64,000 bases of DNA from Chloroflexota bacterium. GTDB lineage: Bacteria; Chloroflexota; UBA6077; JACCZL01. The stretch's first letter is position 1; every line of letters starts with the position of its first letter. Positions 37,304 to 45,842 of this stretch are shown here, in pieces. The position numbers and the translations under genes are program-made. The notes beneath the pieces were generated by a model. That model had not been told where the DNA came from, ran no database searches, and saw only the letters and a list, made by a program, of their open reading frames with translations. Where the stretch lies: positions 1 to 64,000 of the forward strand of contig JAUJPG010000017.1 of the NCBI GenBank assembly GCA_030447245.1, read 5' to 3'.

Positions 37304-38598
37304 TGGAGATGACCCGTTTCGGTGGAGAGTCTGATCAGGCGGCGACCGCCTGGAGATGGTAGCGCGCTTCGAACTCGGCTGGAGAGAGATAGCCGAGGGT
37401 GGAATGTCGACGATGACGATTGTAGAAGACCTCGATGTACTCGAAGATGGCCGTCCTGGCCTGCTGTGCCCGCGGGTCGCCCAGGTCTGGCGATGGAGCA
37501 GCTTGGTCTTGAGAGTGGCGAAGAAGCTCTCAGCGACGGCATTGTCCCAGCACGTCGCGGTCCCAGGCCCGCGGCCGACGCTCTGCTGGTCTTGAGGGTG
37601 GCGAAGGAGGCGGTGCTCGGCCAGCCGGCCGGGCGTAGGCCCCGGCCAGGTACTGGGTGCCGCGGTCGGAATGGTGGATCAGGCCGGCAGCAGGACGGCG
37701 TCCGGCCAGCGCCATGGTGAGGGCGTCCAGCGCCAGCTCGGTGCGCAGGTGATCGGCCAGCGCCCAGCCGACCACCCGGCGGGAGCCGGGCGTCGAGGAT
37801 GGCCGCCAGGTACAGCCAGCCCTGGTCGGTCCGAACATCGGTGATGTCCGCGACCAGGCCGGGTCCACGTCGCTCGAACGAAAGCGCCGCTGCACCAGGT
37901 CAGCGGCTTGGGTCGTCGGGTCGGAGATCGTCGTGCGGCGGACCCCCCGCGGCCGACAGCCGACCAGCCCGGCCCTCTCGCATCAACCGCGCAACCCGCT
38001 TGCGCGCGGCAGCCGTCCCCTGAACCCGCGGCTCGGCGTGGACGCGTGGTGCCCTGTAGATGCCGCGGCTGCGCCCGTGCACCGCCCGGATCCGGGCGGT
38101 CAGCGCCGCGTTGGCCACCGCGCGTGCCGACGGCTGCCGCGTGCTCCAGGCATAAAATCCGCTCGGCGAGACCCCGAGCACGCGACACAGCCGACGACCG
38201 GATGCGGGCCTGCTCCACCGCGATGAACCGAACCGGGCTCATCGGGTCGTCTCCTTGGCGAAGAAGGCCGCCGCTTTTACCAGGATCTCCCGCTCCTGCC
38301 GCGGCACCAGGTTCTCCCGACGTAGCCGCGCCAGTTCCTCCCGCTCCGCCGTCGTCAACCCCCGACCGCTGCGGCATCCACCTCCGCCTGCTGGACCCAG
38401 CGGCGGACCGCCGTCTCGGTCAGGTCCAGGTCCCCGGCAGACTTGCCCGAGGCTCTTGCCCGACGACCGGGATCAGCGCGACCGTCTCCCCTTGAACTCC
38501 GCCGTGAACATCCGTCTCGCTCGTTGCGCCATGTGGACTCCTGCGAGGGTCATGCTGCCCTCCTCATTGTCGGTGTCCACCAAATCGGGTCAAGTCCA
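37304..38598 (-). mobile_element. IS3-family insertion sequence, transposase frameshifted
   Basis: About 1295 bp. The ends match as inverted repeats: TGGAGATGACCCGTTTCGG on the left and TGGACTTGACCCGATTTGG read inward from the right. Minus strand: orfA from 38532 (MAQRARRMFTAEFKG; ERLxRE-like AREREEL, LVKAAAFFAKETTR) ends at 38239, overlapping orfB by ATGA (MSPVRFIAVEQA). orfB fragments include LGVSPSGFYAW, the DDE-domain pieces RRVVGWALADHLRTELALDAL and AAGLIHHSDRGTQY, and the end [22 protein letters not shown]. They fall in several frames, so it cannot make transposase. No clear target duplication. Confidence 0.88.
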
Positions 38599-38919
38599 AG
38601 GCCTGCAGCCCCTCCGCCCGCCCCATCACCCACCCCTGCCCCGGCCCACACGCCGACAATCGTCGACCGCCGCCCACCGCCACTCACCCCTGGAAGCGCC
38701 GCTTCCTCCCGCTTCACACCGCACTCCGCACTAGACTGACGGGCACTCGCGTACTACATTCATGTTGACATGCGCGAGGGGCGCGCGTAGACTGCTTCGC
38801 GCGACCCGAATACGATGCGGAATTCAGAATGTTGGCGCTTGCGACGACACGAGTGCCGTGTAGGCGGCCACGGGTGTCCTGGCCTGGTGACCAAGGCTCA
38901 AGAGCGGGCCGGGGGAACG
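38599..38919. other. Gap between IS3-like element and HlyD gene
   Basis: 321 bp. Contains the 53-bp repeat and about 100 bp of proline-codon-rich sequence with the same flavour, then the 5' region of the adaptor gene. No gene recognised. Confidence 0.5.
38609..38661. repeat. 53-bp direct repeat, copy 2
   Basis: Identical to 36912-36964. Lies immediately outside the right end of the IS3-like element, meaning the insertion split a second copy of the ISKra4-associated repeat block. Confidence 0.95.
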
Positions 38920-40995
38920 ATGATCGGACGGCAGGTGACACGGCGGTCGGTCGGTGCCGCACTGACGCTCGCGGTGGCTCTGGCCAGTTGCACCGCCCCG
39001 GGTGGTCAACCGCCGGCAAAGCCGTCCGGCAAGGAGTTCACGCCGGCCTCGATCCCGATTACCGTGGCGCAGGTCACCCAGGGGACGATTGCCGCCACAT
39101 TGGTGTATTCAGGGAACGTTCAATCCCGGGCGCAGGTCAACGTCCTGCCCCGAGTTACAGGGCGCGTTGAGCGCTTGTTTGTCGACATTGGCGACGAGGT
39201 TCAGCAGGGCCAGGTCATCGCTGAACTGGACCGTGCCTCACTTGACGTCCAGATCCAGCAGCAGGAAGCGGCCGTGAGTGTGGCGCAGGCGAGGCTTGCC
39301 CAGGTGCAAGCAGGCGCAAGGGCCGAGGATCTTGAAGCCGCGGCTGCCGCCGTGCGCTCGGCCCAGGCGCGACTCGACCAGGCCCGTTCGGGCGCTCGTG
39401 GCGAGGAGATATCCGCGGCGCGCGCCCAAGTGGGACAGGCTCAGACGCGTCTGGACGCACTCATCGCCGGCCCGAAGGCCGAGGATCTTGCCGGCCTCGA
39501 CGCGGGCGTGGACCAAGTGCGCGCCCAGCAGGAGCAGATCCGCGCTCAACTCGCCTCGTCCAACGCGGCAATGACGGAGGCTCGTTTCCGGCTTGAGCAG
39601 GCGAAAGCAGGACTAGGCGGCCCGAATACGCGGGCAGAGGACATCGCCGCGGCCCAGGCCGGATTGAACGCTAGCCGAAGTCGGCTCGATCAGCTTCGGG
39701 CGGGTCCACGCCCGGAGGATCTCCGAGCCGCCGAGCTGGCGATTGACCGCGCTCGCTCCAACCTGATCGCCGCGGAGGAAGCGCTCGAAAATTGCGGGCG
39801 GACGGTGACCGAGACGCGCAGCCGCCAGCGGACCGCACAGGGAACGACGGAGAGCACGTCGCGTTCGCGCCAGTCGTGCAGCGAAGCGCAGCGTGATCAG
39901 CTCACGGCCCAACGGAACTCGGCGCGGATTGCCGTTCGGGAGGCCGAGAACACCCTGGAGCGCACGCGAAACGGCGCGACACCCTTCGAGATCAACCAGG
40001 CTGAGGAGGCGGTCCGGCAGTCCGAGGCGACGTTGCAGCGGACTCGCTTCGGCGGAACGACGGATCTGGCGACGCTGGAGCTGCGTTATGGCCAGGCACA
40101 GACGGACGTCGCGCGGCTGGAGGCTCAGATCGAGCAGACCCAGGCCTCGCTAGATGCTGCGCAGGTGCGTGTGGACGCTTCTCGCAATCCGAGCGAGTTT
40201 GACATTCGCAACGCTCAGGAAGTGGTCAATCAGGCGGCGGCCAACCTGGCTCGGCTGGTGAACCCGAACCAGTTCGACGTTCGCACCGCTCAGGCGGCCG
40301 TCGAACAGGCTCAGGCGCAGCTCGCAGCGCGGCAGCGGCCGACGACGGAGGAGATCCAGATTGCCGCCGCCCAGCTTGACCAGGCGGCAGCACAGCTCGA
40401 AGCCGCTAGGGTGAACCAGGCTGAGACGACGATCCGTTCGCCGTTCAATGCCATCGTCTCTCAGCGGCTCGTAAGCGCCGGCGCGACGGTAGGTGCCCAG
40501 ACGCCGATCGTCAGTCTCGTCTCGAGGGAAACCGAAATCCTCCTGCAGGTCGAGGAGGCGCGGATCGGCCAGGTCGAGCGAGAACAGGCCGCCCAGATCG
40601 CCGTCGCGGCGTATCCCGGCGAGCTCTTTCCCGGCACCGTTGCCAGCGTCGCCCCGACGGCCGACCCCCGGAGCCGGACGTTCTCCGTGCGCGTGTTCCC
40701 GGATGATCCCCCGGGACGGCTGCGTGACGGGATGTTCGCGCAGGTTTCACTCCAGACCGCGGCCCGCCAAGGACTGCTCGTGCCAGTCCAGGCCGTTGTC
40801 AATCGCTCGGGGCGCAACATCGTCTTCGCGGTGACGCCAGACAGCCGAGTCCAGGCGCGCGACGTCACCACCGGAATCAACGACGGGCGACAGATCGAAA
40901 TCGTGCAGGGGGTAAACCTGAACGAAGAAGTCGCCGTCTCCGCGCTCGACGTCCTTTCGGATGGGACTCCGGTGGTCGTGCAACGCCAGGGCTAG
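38920..40995 (+). CDS. HlyD/AcrA-type efflux adaptor lipoprotein with very long alpha-hairpin
   Basis: About 691 residues. Lipoprotein signal ending LASC (about residue 24), lipoyl/barrel start VTQGTIAATLVYSGNVQSRAQVNVLP and DIGDEVQQGQVIAELD, then roughly 380 residues of helical hairpin built of repeats of the form AQARLDQARSGARGEE/ AGPRPEDLRAAEL with Ala, Gln and Arg dominant. The second half-lipoyl, beta-barrel and membrane-proximal domains follow (TIRSPFNAIVSQRLVSAGATV; VSLVSRETEILLQVEE). The hairpin is two to three times normal length. ATG with GGGGGAA upstream. No transporter or outer-membrane partner is adjacent. Confidence 0.88.
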   Translation: MIGRQVTRRSVGAALTLAVALASCTAPGGQPPAKPSGKEFTPASIPITVAQVTQGTIAATLVYSGNVQSRAQVNVLPRVTGRVERLFVDIGDEVQQGQVIAELDRASLDVQIQQQEAAVSVAQARLAQVQAGARAEDLEAAAAAVRSAQARLDQARSGARGEEISAARAQVGQAQTRLDALIAGPKAEDLAGLDAGVDQVRAQQEQIRAQLASSNAAMTEARFRLEQAKAGLGGPNTRAEDIAAAQAGLNASRSRLDQLRAGPRPEDLRAAELAIDRARSNLIAAEEALENCGRTVTETRSRQRTAQGTTESTSRSRQSCSEAQRDQLTAQRNSARIAVREAENTLERTRNGATPFEINQAEEAVRQSEATLQRTRFGGTTDLATLELRYGQAQTDVARLEAQIEQTQASLDAAQVRVDASRNPSEFDIRNAQEVVNQAAANLARLVNPNQFDVRTAQAAVEQAQAQLAARQRPTTEEIQIAAAQLDQAAAQLEAARVNQAETTIRSPFNAIVSQRLVSAGATVGAQTPIVSLVSRETEILLQVEEARIGQVEREQAAQIAVAAYPGELFPGTVASVAPTADPRSRTFSVRVFPDDPPGRLRDGMFAQVSLQTAARQGLLVPVQAVVNRSGRNIVFAVTPDSRVQARDVTTGINDGRQIEIVQGVNLNEEVAVSALDVLSDGTPVVVQRQG

Positions 40996-41023
40996 CGCCC
41001 GTAGACACGGCGGCAAGGGAACG

Positions 41024-42259
41024 ATGCTGACAGTGATCCGCGCAGGGCGCCTGATTGATGGCGTGGCCAATACGCCAGCCGATGACGCCACGGTGGTCGT
41101 CGAAAACGGGTTGATCCGCGAGGTTGCCGTGGACGGTCGCGGAGTGGCGCTCACTGGCGACGCTGATGAGGTCGATGCCAGCGGGTACACGCTCCTGCCG
41201 GGGCTGATCGACTGTCATGTTCACCTGGTCTTCAGCGCGGCCGAGACTGCCCTCCAGGACATCCTTGGCGAGGATGATCAGCGCCTGCTGGTGCGCGCGG
41301 TTCACAACGCGCAGATCGCGCTTCGGGCCGGCGTGACGACGGTTCGAGATTGTGGGGGTCGCGGGGCCGTGACGCTCGCGCTGCGCGACGGCATCGCCGC
41401 GGGGATCGTGCCAGGACCGAGGATCCTGGCTGCGGGGCCCGCTATCACAATCACCGGCGGTCACTGCTACTTCCTGAATGGTGAAGCCGACACGGCTGAG
41501 GATCTTCGGCGGATGGCTCGTGGACTCGCTAAGCAAGGCGTCGATTTCTTCAAGGTGATGTCGACTGGCGGACGGATGACGCCCGGCACGAATGTCACCG
41601 CGGCACAGTACAGCGCCGAAGAGCTAGGTGCCCTCACCACCGAGGCAGGTCGGCTGTCTCGGACCGTTGCCGCCCACGGGCATGGCGCGGCGGGCATCCG
41701 CAACGCCGTTGCCGCTCGAGTGACGACAGTCGAGCACTGCACCTGGGTGTCCGAGGACGACAGTGGCGAGGTCGCTTACGAGCCCCACGTTGCGGCTCAA
41801 ATGGCCCGGCAGGGTACGTTTTTCACGCCTACCCTGTCGACGCGCGCGGCCGTTGAAATGTTGCCGGAGGATGAGCTCACACCGTCCCGGAAGGAGACGC
41901 GCCGGATGGCGCCGGCCGTTGCCGAGGCGCACCGGGCGATGCTCGAAGCGGGAGTCGAACCCATTACCGGCACCGACGCAGGTGTCGCGAACGTCCCGAT
42001 GGACAGCATTCCAGTGGAAATTGAAGCCTTACACCGTCTCGGCGTCGAGCCAATCGCTGCCTTACGCGCGGCGACCCAGACGGCAGCTCGGGCGTGCAAC
42101 CGAGCGGATGAAATCGGCACCATTGAGCCCGGCAAGCGCGCCGACTTGCTCGTCCTAGACGGCGACCCAACACGTGACCTGGCCGCAGTGCGGAGGGTCC
42201 GCTGGGTGTTCCGTGAAGGACGGCTCGAGGTCGAGGATGGTCGGCTGGCTCGCTCGTGA
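41024..42259 (+). CDS. Amidohydrolase (imidazolonepropionase/prolidase-like)
   Basis: 411 residues. The metal site begins LLPGLIDCHVHLVFS (HxH about residue 64-66). Next come GVTTVRDCGG, the carboxylated-Lys region VDFFKVMSTGGRMTPG, TVAAHGHGAAGIRNA, TTVEHCTWV and GTDAGV, which supplies the final Asp. IEPGKRADLLVLDGDP closes, as in the amidohydrolase-1 superfamily (Xaa-Pro dipeptidase or organophosphate-acting branch). ATG with AAGGGAA upstream. Same strand, 28 nt after the adaptor gene. Confidence 0.88.
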   Translation: MLTVIRAGRLIDGVANTPADDATVVVENGLIREVAVDGRGVALTGDADEVDASGYTLLPGLIDCHVHLVFSAAETALQDILGEDDQRLLVRAVHNAQIALRAGVTTVRDCGGRGAVTLALRDGIAAGIVPGPRILAAGPAITITGGHCYFLNGEADTAEDLRRMARGLAKQGVDFFKVMSTGGRMTPGTNVTAAQYSAEELGALTTEAGRLSRTVAAHGHGAAGIRNAVAARVTTVEHCTWVSEDDSGEVAYEPHVAAQMARQGTFFTPTLSTRAAVEMLPEDELTPSRKETRRMAPAVAEAHRAMLEAGVEPITGTDAGVANVPMDSIPVEIEALHRLGVEPIAALRAATQTAARACNRADEIGTIEPGKRADLLVLDGDPTRDLAAVRRVRWVFREGRLEVEDGRLARS

Positions 42260-42274
42260 CCTCGGAGAGTTCCT

Positions 42275-42511
42275 GTGAAGGGCGCGCGCAAGCTCGATCG
42301 ACTGCTCTTCAATCCGGGCGCTGATGATCCGCTACAGCGGCGTCTTGGATGGGTCCTGATCGGGCTGCTTCTGCTGGGAGCGTGGTTCATCTTCTGGCCC
42401 TTTATCCCGCCGCTCGTGGCTCGGATCATCGAGGCCGCCATCAACGTCCTGACCGCCGTCTGGTCAGCCCTGGCCGCCATTCCGTGGCGCGATTGGCCGC
42501 GAGAAACGTGA
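42275..42511 (+). CDS. Small membrane protein upstream of comF
   Basis: 78 residues, GTG start. One or two hydrophobic stretches (RLGWVLIGLLLLGAWFIFWPFIPPL, then VARIIEAAINVLTAVWSALAAI; split by description) with a basic N-terminus. Its stop overlaps the preferred comF start (GTGA), so it is probably a genuine coupled gene. No family recognised. Confidence 0.62.
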   Translation: MKGARKLDRLLFNPGADDPLQRRLGWVLIGLLLLGAWFIFWPFIPPLVARIIEAAINVLTAVWSALAAIPWRDWPRET

Positions 42512-43215
42512 GGCCCGTCGGGCGTCGACCGAGCAGCTTCGCAACCTTCTGGGCGCTGCTATTCCCGGCTCGCTGCTTGGGCTGCGGACGACGGGGCATG
42601 TCGGTTTGCGGGTCGTGCGAAGAGCTGATCCCGTGGATCGGCCGGGAGTGCTGCCCGCGCTGTGCGCGCGTCAGCCAGCTTGGGCGCCTGTGTGGTCGCT
42701 GCCGAAACAATCCGGGCGCACTCGACGGCCTACGTGCCGCGTGCACGCTGGAAGGTCTCGTGCGCCGAGCCCTTCATGACCTCAAGTACCGCCAAGCCAG
42801 GTTCCTGGCCGAGCTCGCGGCCGGGCTGTTGGTCCAAACCCTAGTGGCGCGGCCATTGCGGGTGGAGCTCCTGATCCCGGTCCCGCTGTCCGCAGCTCGT
42901 CGGCGCGAGCGTGGCTACAACCAGTCCGAACTGATCGCCCGCCACCTGTCGGAGCAGCTTGGAGTCCCCTTGCTCGCCGACGCCCTTGAACGCCTGCGTG
43001 ACACCCCGCCCCAGGTCGGCCGTTCCGCCGCCGAGCGTCGCGCCAACGTGAGTGGCGCATTCGCCGTCCGCCGCGCGGGTGAGATCAACGGCAAGCGAGT
43101 CGCCCTGATTGACGACGTGGCCACCACCGGGTCCACGCTGGCAGCATGCGCTGAACCGCTTAAGGCGGCCGGCGTGTCCCGCGCCTTCGGACTGGTCGTC
43201 GCGCACGAGCGTTGA
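42508..43215 (+). CDS. comF: ComF family phosphoribosyltransferase-like protein
   Basis: About 235 residues. The N-terminal zinc region has CLGCGRRGMSVCGSC and CCPRCARVSQLGRLCGRC; then LKYRQARFLAELAAGLL, PVPLSAARRRERGYNQSELIAR and the PRPP motif VALIDDVATTGSTLAAC. ComF is needed for DNA uptake in competent bacteria but is widespread without proven competence. The GTG overlaps the upstream small gene; a GTG eight codons earlier is the alternative. Confidence 0.92.
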   Translation: MRPVGRRPSSFATFWALLFPARCLGCGRRGMSVCGSCEELIPWIGRECCPRCARVSQLGRLCGRCRNNPGALDGLRAACTLEGLVRRALHDLKYRQARFLAELAAGLLVQTLVARPLRVELLIPVPLSAARRRERGYNQSELIARHLSEQLGVPLLADALERLRDTPPQVGRSAAERRANVSGAFAVRRAGEINGKRVALIDDVATTGSTLAACAEPLKAAGVSRAFGLVVAHER

Positions 43216-43266
43216 GTTCGCCCGAAGCAAGCGGTAGTCCGGCGGGGTTTCGCTCACGGTCGAACG

Positions 43267-44124
43267 TCAGGTGATCTGAGCGGGGTCAGCGAGGTCAGCC
43301 CAGTCGGCACAGCGGCGCATCGTCCGTGTGTCTGCAGGAAAGTAGTAGACCAGGCGGAAGCGAGCATCTCCCACGAACGTCTCGGTCGAGAGCCGGAACT
43401 GGAGGGCGCCTGACCCTGGAACCAGAAGCCGCACAGGCACGAGCGCACGCGCCGCGCTGGCCGGGGGCGGCTCGTTCTGCACTGTCGCCCACGCCGTTCG
43501 GAATCTCGGCAGGTCCTTCATGAGTTCGGCCAGCAACACCGCGTCCCATGGCTCAGTGTGGAATTGCTGCATTTCGTAGCGCAGGGCGCGAATGAGGGCG
43601 GGTAAGAAGACGTCAGGCTCTGCGATGAGCCGCGCGAGGGGCGATGTAGGATCGAACCATGGCGCCAACATCGACCGCCCCGCAAGGCATCGGAGCAGCG
43701 GGTCATTGGGCGCGACCCCGAGCAGGCGCGGGAAGTAGTCGTTCCAGGCCAGAAGGCGATGTGTGCAGTCCAGCACGTAGGCCGGGAACGCGACATCGTG
43801 CAGCTCGCGCCGGCATACACGGCGTGCCCAGGCAATCTCTTCCTCTGAGGGCGGCGGGGTCGCCACGGTATACCCGAACAGTTCCAGCGCCTCCCGTCTC
43901 TCGCTGTAGTCCGCGCCGAGGGCGGCCAGGATGCGTTCGACGGTCGCGCGCGCGGGCTGGGCGACCCGGCCCGACTCGACCCTCTGCAGGTAACCGCTTC
44001 CTAACTCGGCCTCTATCTCGACCCACAGTTGTGTCCTGGCGGCCGGCTGGCGCAGTGACCGCAATTTTGCCCCGCCCGACCGGTCTAATCCACCCTCTCC
44101 CATCCGTCCCATACGCCGACGCAA
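43267..44124 (-). CDS. XRE-family regulator with MmyB-like ligand-binding domain
   Basis: 285 residues. The N-terminal HTH (about 20-75) shows LRQPAARTQLWVEIEAELGSGYLQRVESGRVAQPARATVERI (split), the XRE pattern ending in a recognition helix. The C-terminal part (about 95-275) matches MmyB-type PAS-like domains: AYVLDCTHRLLAWNDYFPRLLG, SMLAPWF and VPVRLLVPGSGALQFRLSTETFVGDARFRLVYYFPADTRT (split). These regulate nearby genes in response to small molecules. It stands divergent to the decayed azlC, 135 bp apart, so its target may be dead. The ATG could be replaced by one a few codons later. Confidence 0.85.
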   Translation of the reverse strand: MRRRMGRMGEGGLDRSGGAKLRSLRQPAARTQLWVEIEAELGSGYLQRVESGRVAQPARATVERILAALGADYSERREALELFGYTVATPPPSEEEIAWARRVCRRELHDVAFPAYVLDCTHRLLAWNDYFPRLLGVAPNDPLLRCLAGRSMLAPWFDPTSPLARLIAEPDVFLPALIRALRYEMQQFHTEPWDAVLLAELMKDLPRFRTAWATVQNEPPPASAARALVPVRLLVPGSGALQFRLSTETFVGDARFRLVYYFPADTRTMRRCADWADLADPAQIT

Positions 44125-44259
44125 TTCGACTTCGATGACGATGACGCCGGGCCCCGTAACCCATAGGATAGTAGGTGTCCGGCACGAAGCGCAGCAGCCC
44201 GCGGGGCCGCGAATGATTCCGGCCGCGGAACGGCGAACAGGAGGCGGGCAGGCTCGGCA

Positions 44260-44930
44260 ATGCGCGAATCTCAGGGCGACTCCGCCGAGCCCGGAGCGTG
44301 GGGCGACCGTGCTCTGCTAGTCCGATTCAGACGCGGATTCCTTGCAATGCTGCCCCTCTGGGCAGGCGCGATCCCTGCCGGCATCGCCTACGGCCTGGCT
44401 GCCCATGCAGCGGGCCTGAGCGGCCGCGAGACGCAGCTCATGAGCCTGATCGTCTTCTCGGCCGCGGCGCAGTTGAGCACGGTCTCGTTGATCGGCGCCA
44501 GCGCTCCGCAAGGATCATCATCGCGACCGCCATGGCGCTCAATGCACAGGTGCTGCTTCGGGCTCGCGGTTGGCAGGCAGATCAGGATGGGCTGGTGCGA
44601 ACGTCTCCTGGCGGCCTGGTTCCTTACGGACGGCGCATACGGCGTCGCGGTAGCCGCCGGGCTGACGCTGCCAGGCCTGCTGGGTGCAGGGGTCAGCATG
44701 TACGTGGCCTGGAACGTAGGGACGGCTCTGGAACTGCCACCGGCCAGTCAACTCGATCTCCCGCACCTCGGTGTGGATCTCGTGGCGCTGCTCACGTTCC
44801 TGGCCGTGCTGGTCCCGCTGGTGCGTACACGTCCTGCTCAGTGGTCGCGCTGGTGGCCGGGATAGCGACGCTGCGCCGACGCGGCTTGCACCGAGGCGCC
44901 GCGGTTCTTGGTGCCAGCGTGTTCGGGTAG
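44260..44930 (+). pseudogene. azlC: azlC-like branched-chain amino acid export gene, frameshifted
   Basis: Reads as AzlC up to SLIGASAP (LPLWAGAIPAGIAYGLAAHAAGLS, SLIVFSAAAQLSTVSL), then leaves frame for about 16 codons: residues 84-99 as written are unrelated, while the next frame gives RIIIATAMALNAQVLL, the expected helix. The frame returns at FGLAVGRQIRM and FLTDGAYG. A third shift near 44825 moves the C-terminus ALVAGIATLRRRGLHRGAAVL into another frame. Although the middle stays open, the product would lack a conserved helix and the end. Three indels in 670 bp mean decay or low-quality sequence. Confidence 0.8.
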
Positions 44931-45002
44931 CGCCGCGGCTCTGGTGGACGGCACGACGAGGCGTTCGCCACCAGCCAGGGATTGGATTGCCGAGGCCGAT
45001 GG

Positions 45003-45191
45003 TTGAGCGCCGTGTGGCTGATTCTCTGCTTAGGCGCCGGGGTGTACGCGCTGCGCCTGGGCGGTCTGGTCCTCCGGGATGTGGCGTTGCCGGGCGGCCT
45101 GGGAGCGGGCGTTGGGCTTCGTCCTGCTTGCTTTGCTGACCTCGCTGATCGTCTCAGATCTGGCTGATCGGGCTGACGGCGGCGCGGCCTG
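45003..45191 (+). pseudogene. azlD: azlD-like small membrane partner, frameshifted
   Basis: Directly after azlC. The opening WLILCLGAGVYALRLGGLVL is AzlD-like (TYALRL motif), but after VALPG the frame shifts and the continuation ERALGFVLLALLTSLIVSDL is in another frame. About 60 codons remain of about 105. Fits the usual azlC-azlD pair, both broken. Confidence 0.7.
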
Positions 45192-45347
45192 AATCGCTGC
45201 TTCGATCGGCGCTGGGCTTGTCGCGCGCCGAACAAGACGGATGTGGGCGTGCATTCTGAGCGGATGGCGCTGTACTGGCTACTCGCGCCTCGCTTGAGCC
45301 GCCCGCCGATGCCTGGGGGACCCTGCCCGATCTGGACGGAGGCTCCG

Positions 45348-45842
45348 ATGATCAGTCGCGAAGACCGAGACGTGATGATTCGCCACGATCGGCGGCCCAG
45401 CGATCTGGGCCGCTGATCGAACTGCATGGAGTCCTCTACGCGGTGGAGTGTTTTGACCACACGTTCGAGGCGTACGTGGCGGGGACCGTCGCCGAGTACG
45501 GTCGGGCGGCGCAGCCATACCGGGACCGCCTCTGGCTCGCCGAGGTGCAGGGTGGACTCCGTGGGAGCCATCGCGATCGTGGGGCGAGAGGACGACGTCG
45601 CGCAGCTTCGGTGGTTTCTCGTTGCCCCTGAGGCGCGCGGGCGCGGTCTGGGCGGGCGTCTCTGCAGGATGCAATAGCGTTCTGCCGCGAGCGCGGCTAC
45701 CGCTCGGTATTTCTGGACAGTACACCCGTTCACGACTGCCGCGCACTTGTACGCGACGGCCTGTTTCAAGACCGAGGAGAAAGCGGCGTCGGAGCTCTGG
45801 GCGCTACTCCTGGTCGAGGAGTGCTACAGCCTTGCACTATAA
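45348..45842 (+). pseudogene. GNAT acetyltransferase-like gene with at least four frameshifts
   Basis: ATG with GGAGG seven bases upstream gives MISREDRDVMIRHDRRPSDLGR then stop. The next pieces, each in a new frame, are LIELHGVLYAVECFDHTFEAYVAGTV, VGAIAIVGREDDVAQLRWFLVAPEARGRGLGGRL (split; acetyl-CoA loop RGRGLG), AIAFCRERGYRSVFLDST and AAHLYATACFKTEEKAASELW. The order matches the GNAT half of MarR-GNAT proteins. Dead as written. Its 3' end abuts the broken 3' end of hisC. Confidence 0.75.

Noticed and set aside
39250-40430. Repetitive sequence as a CRISPR or tandem DNA repeat
   Set aside because: Repeats are degenerate at DNA level, in frame and encode coiled-coil units of the adaptor.
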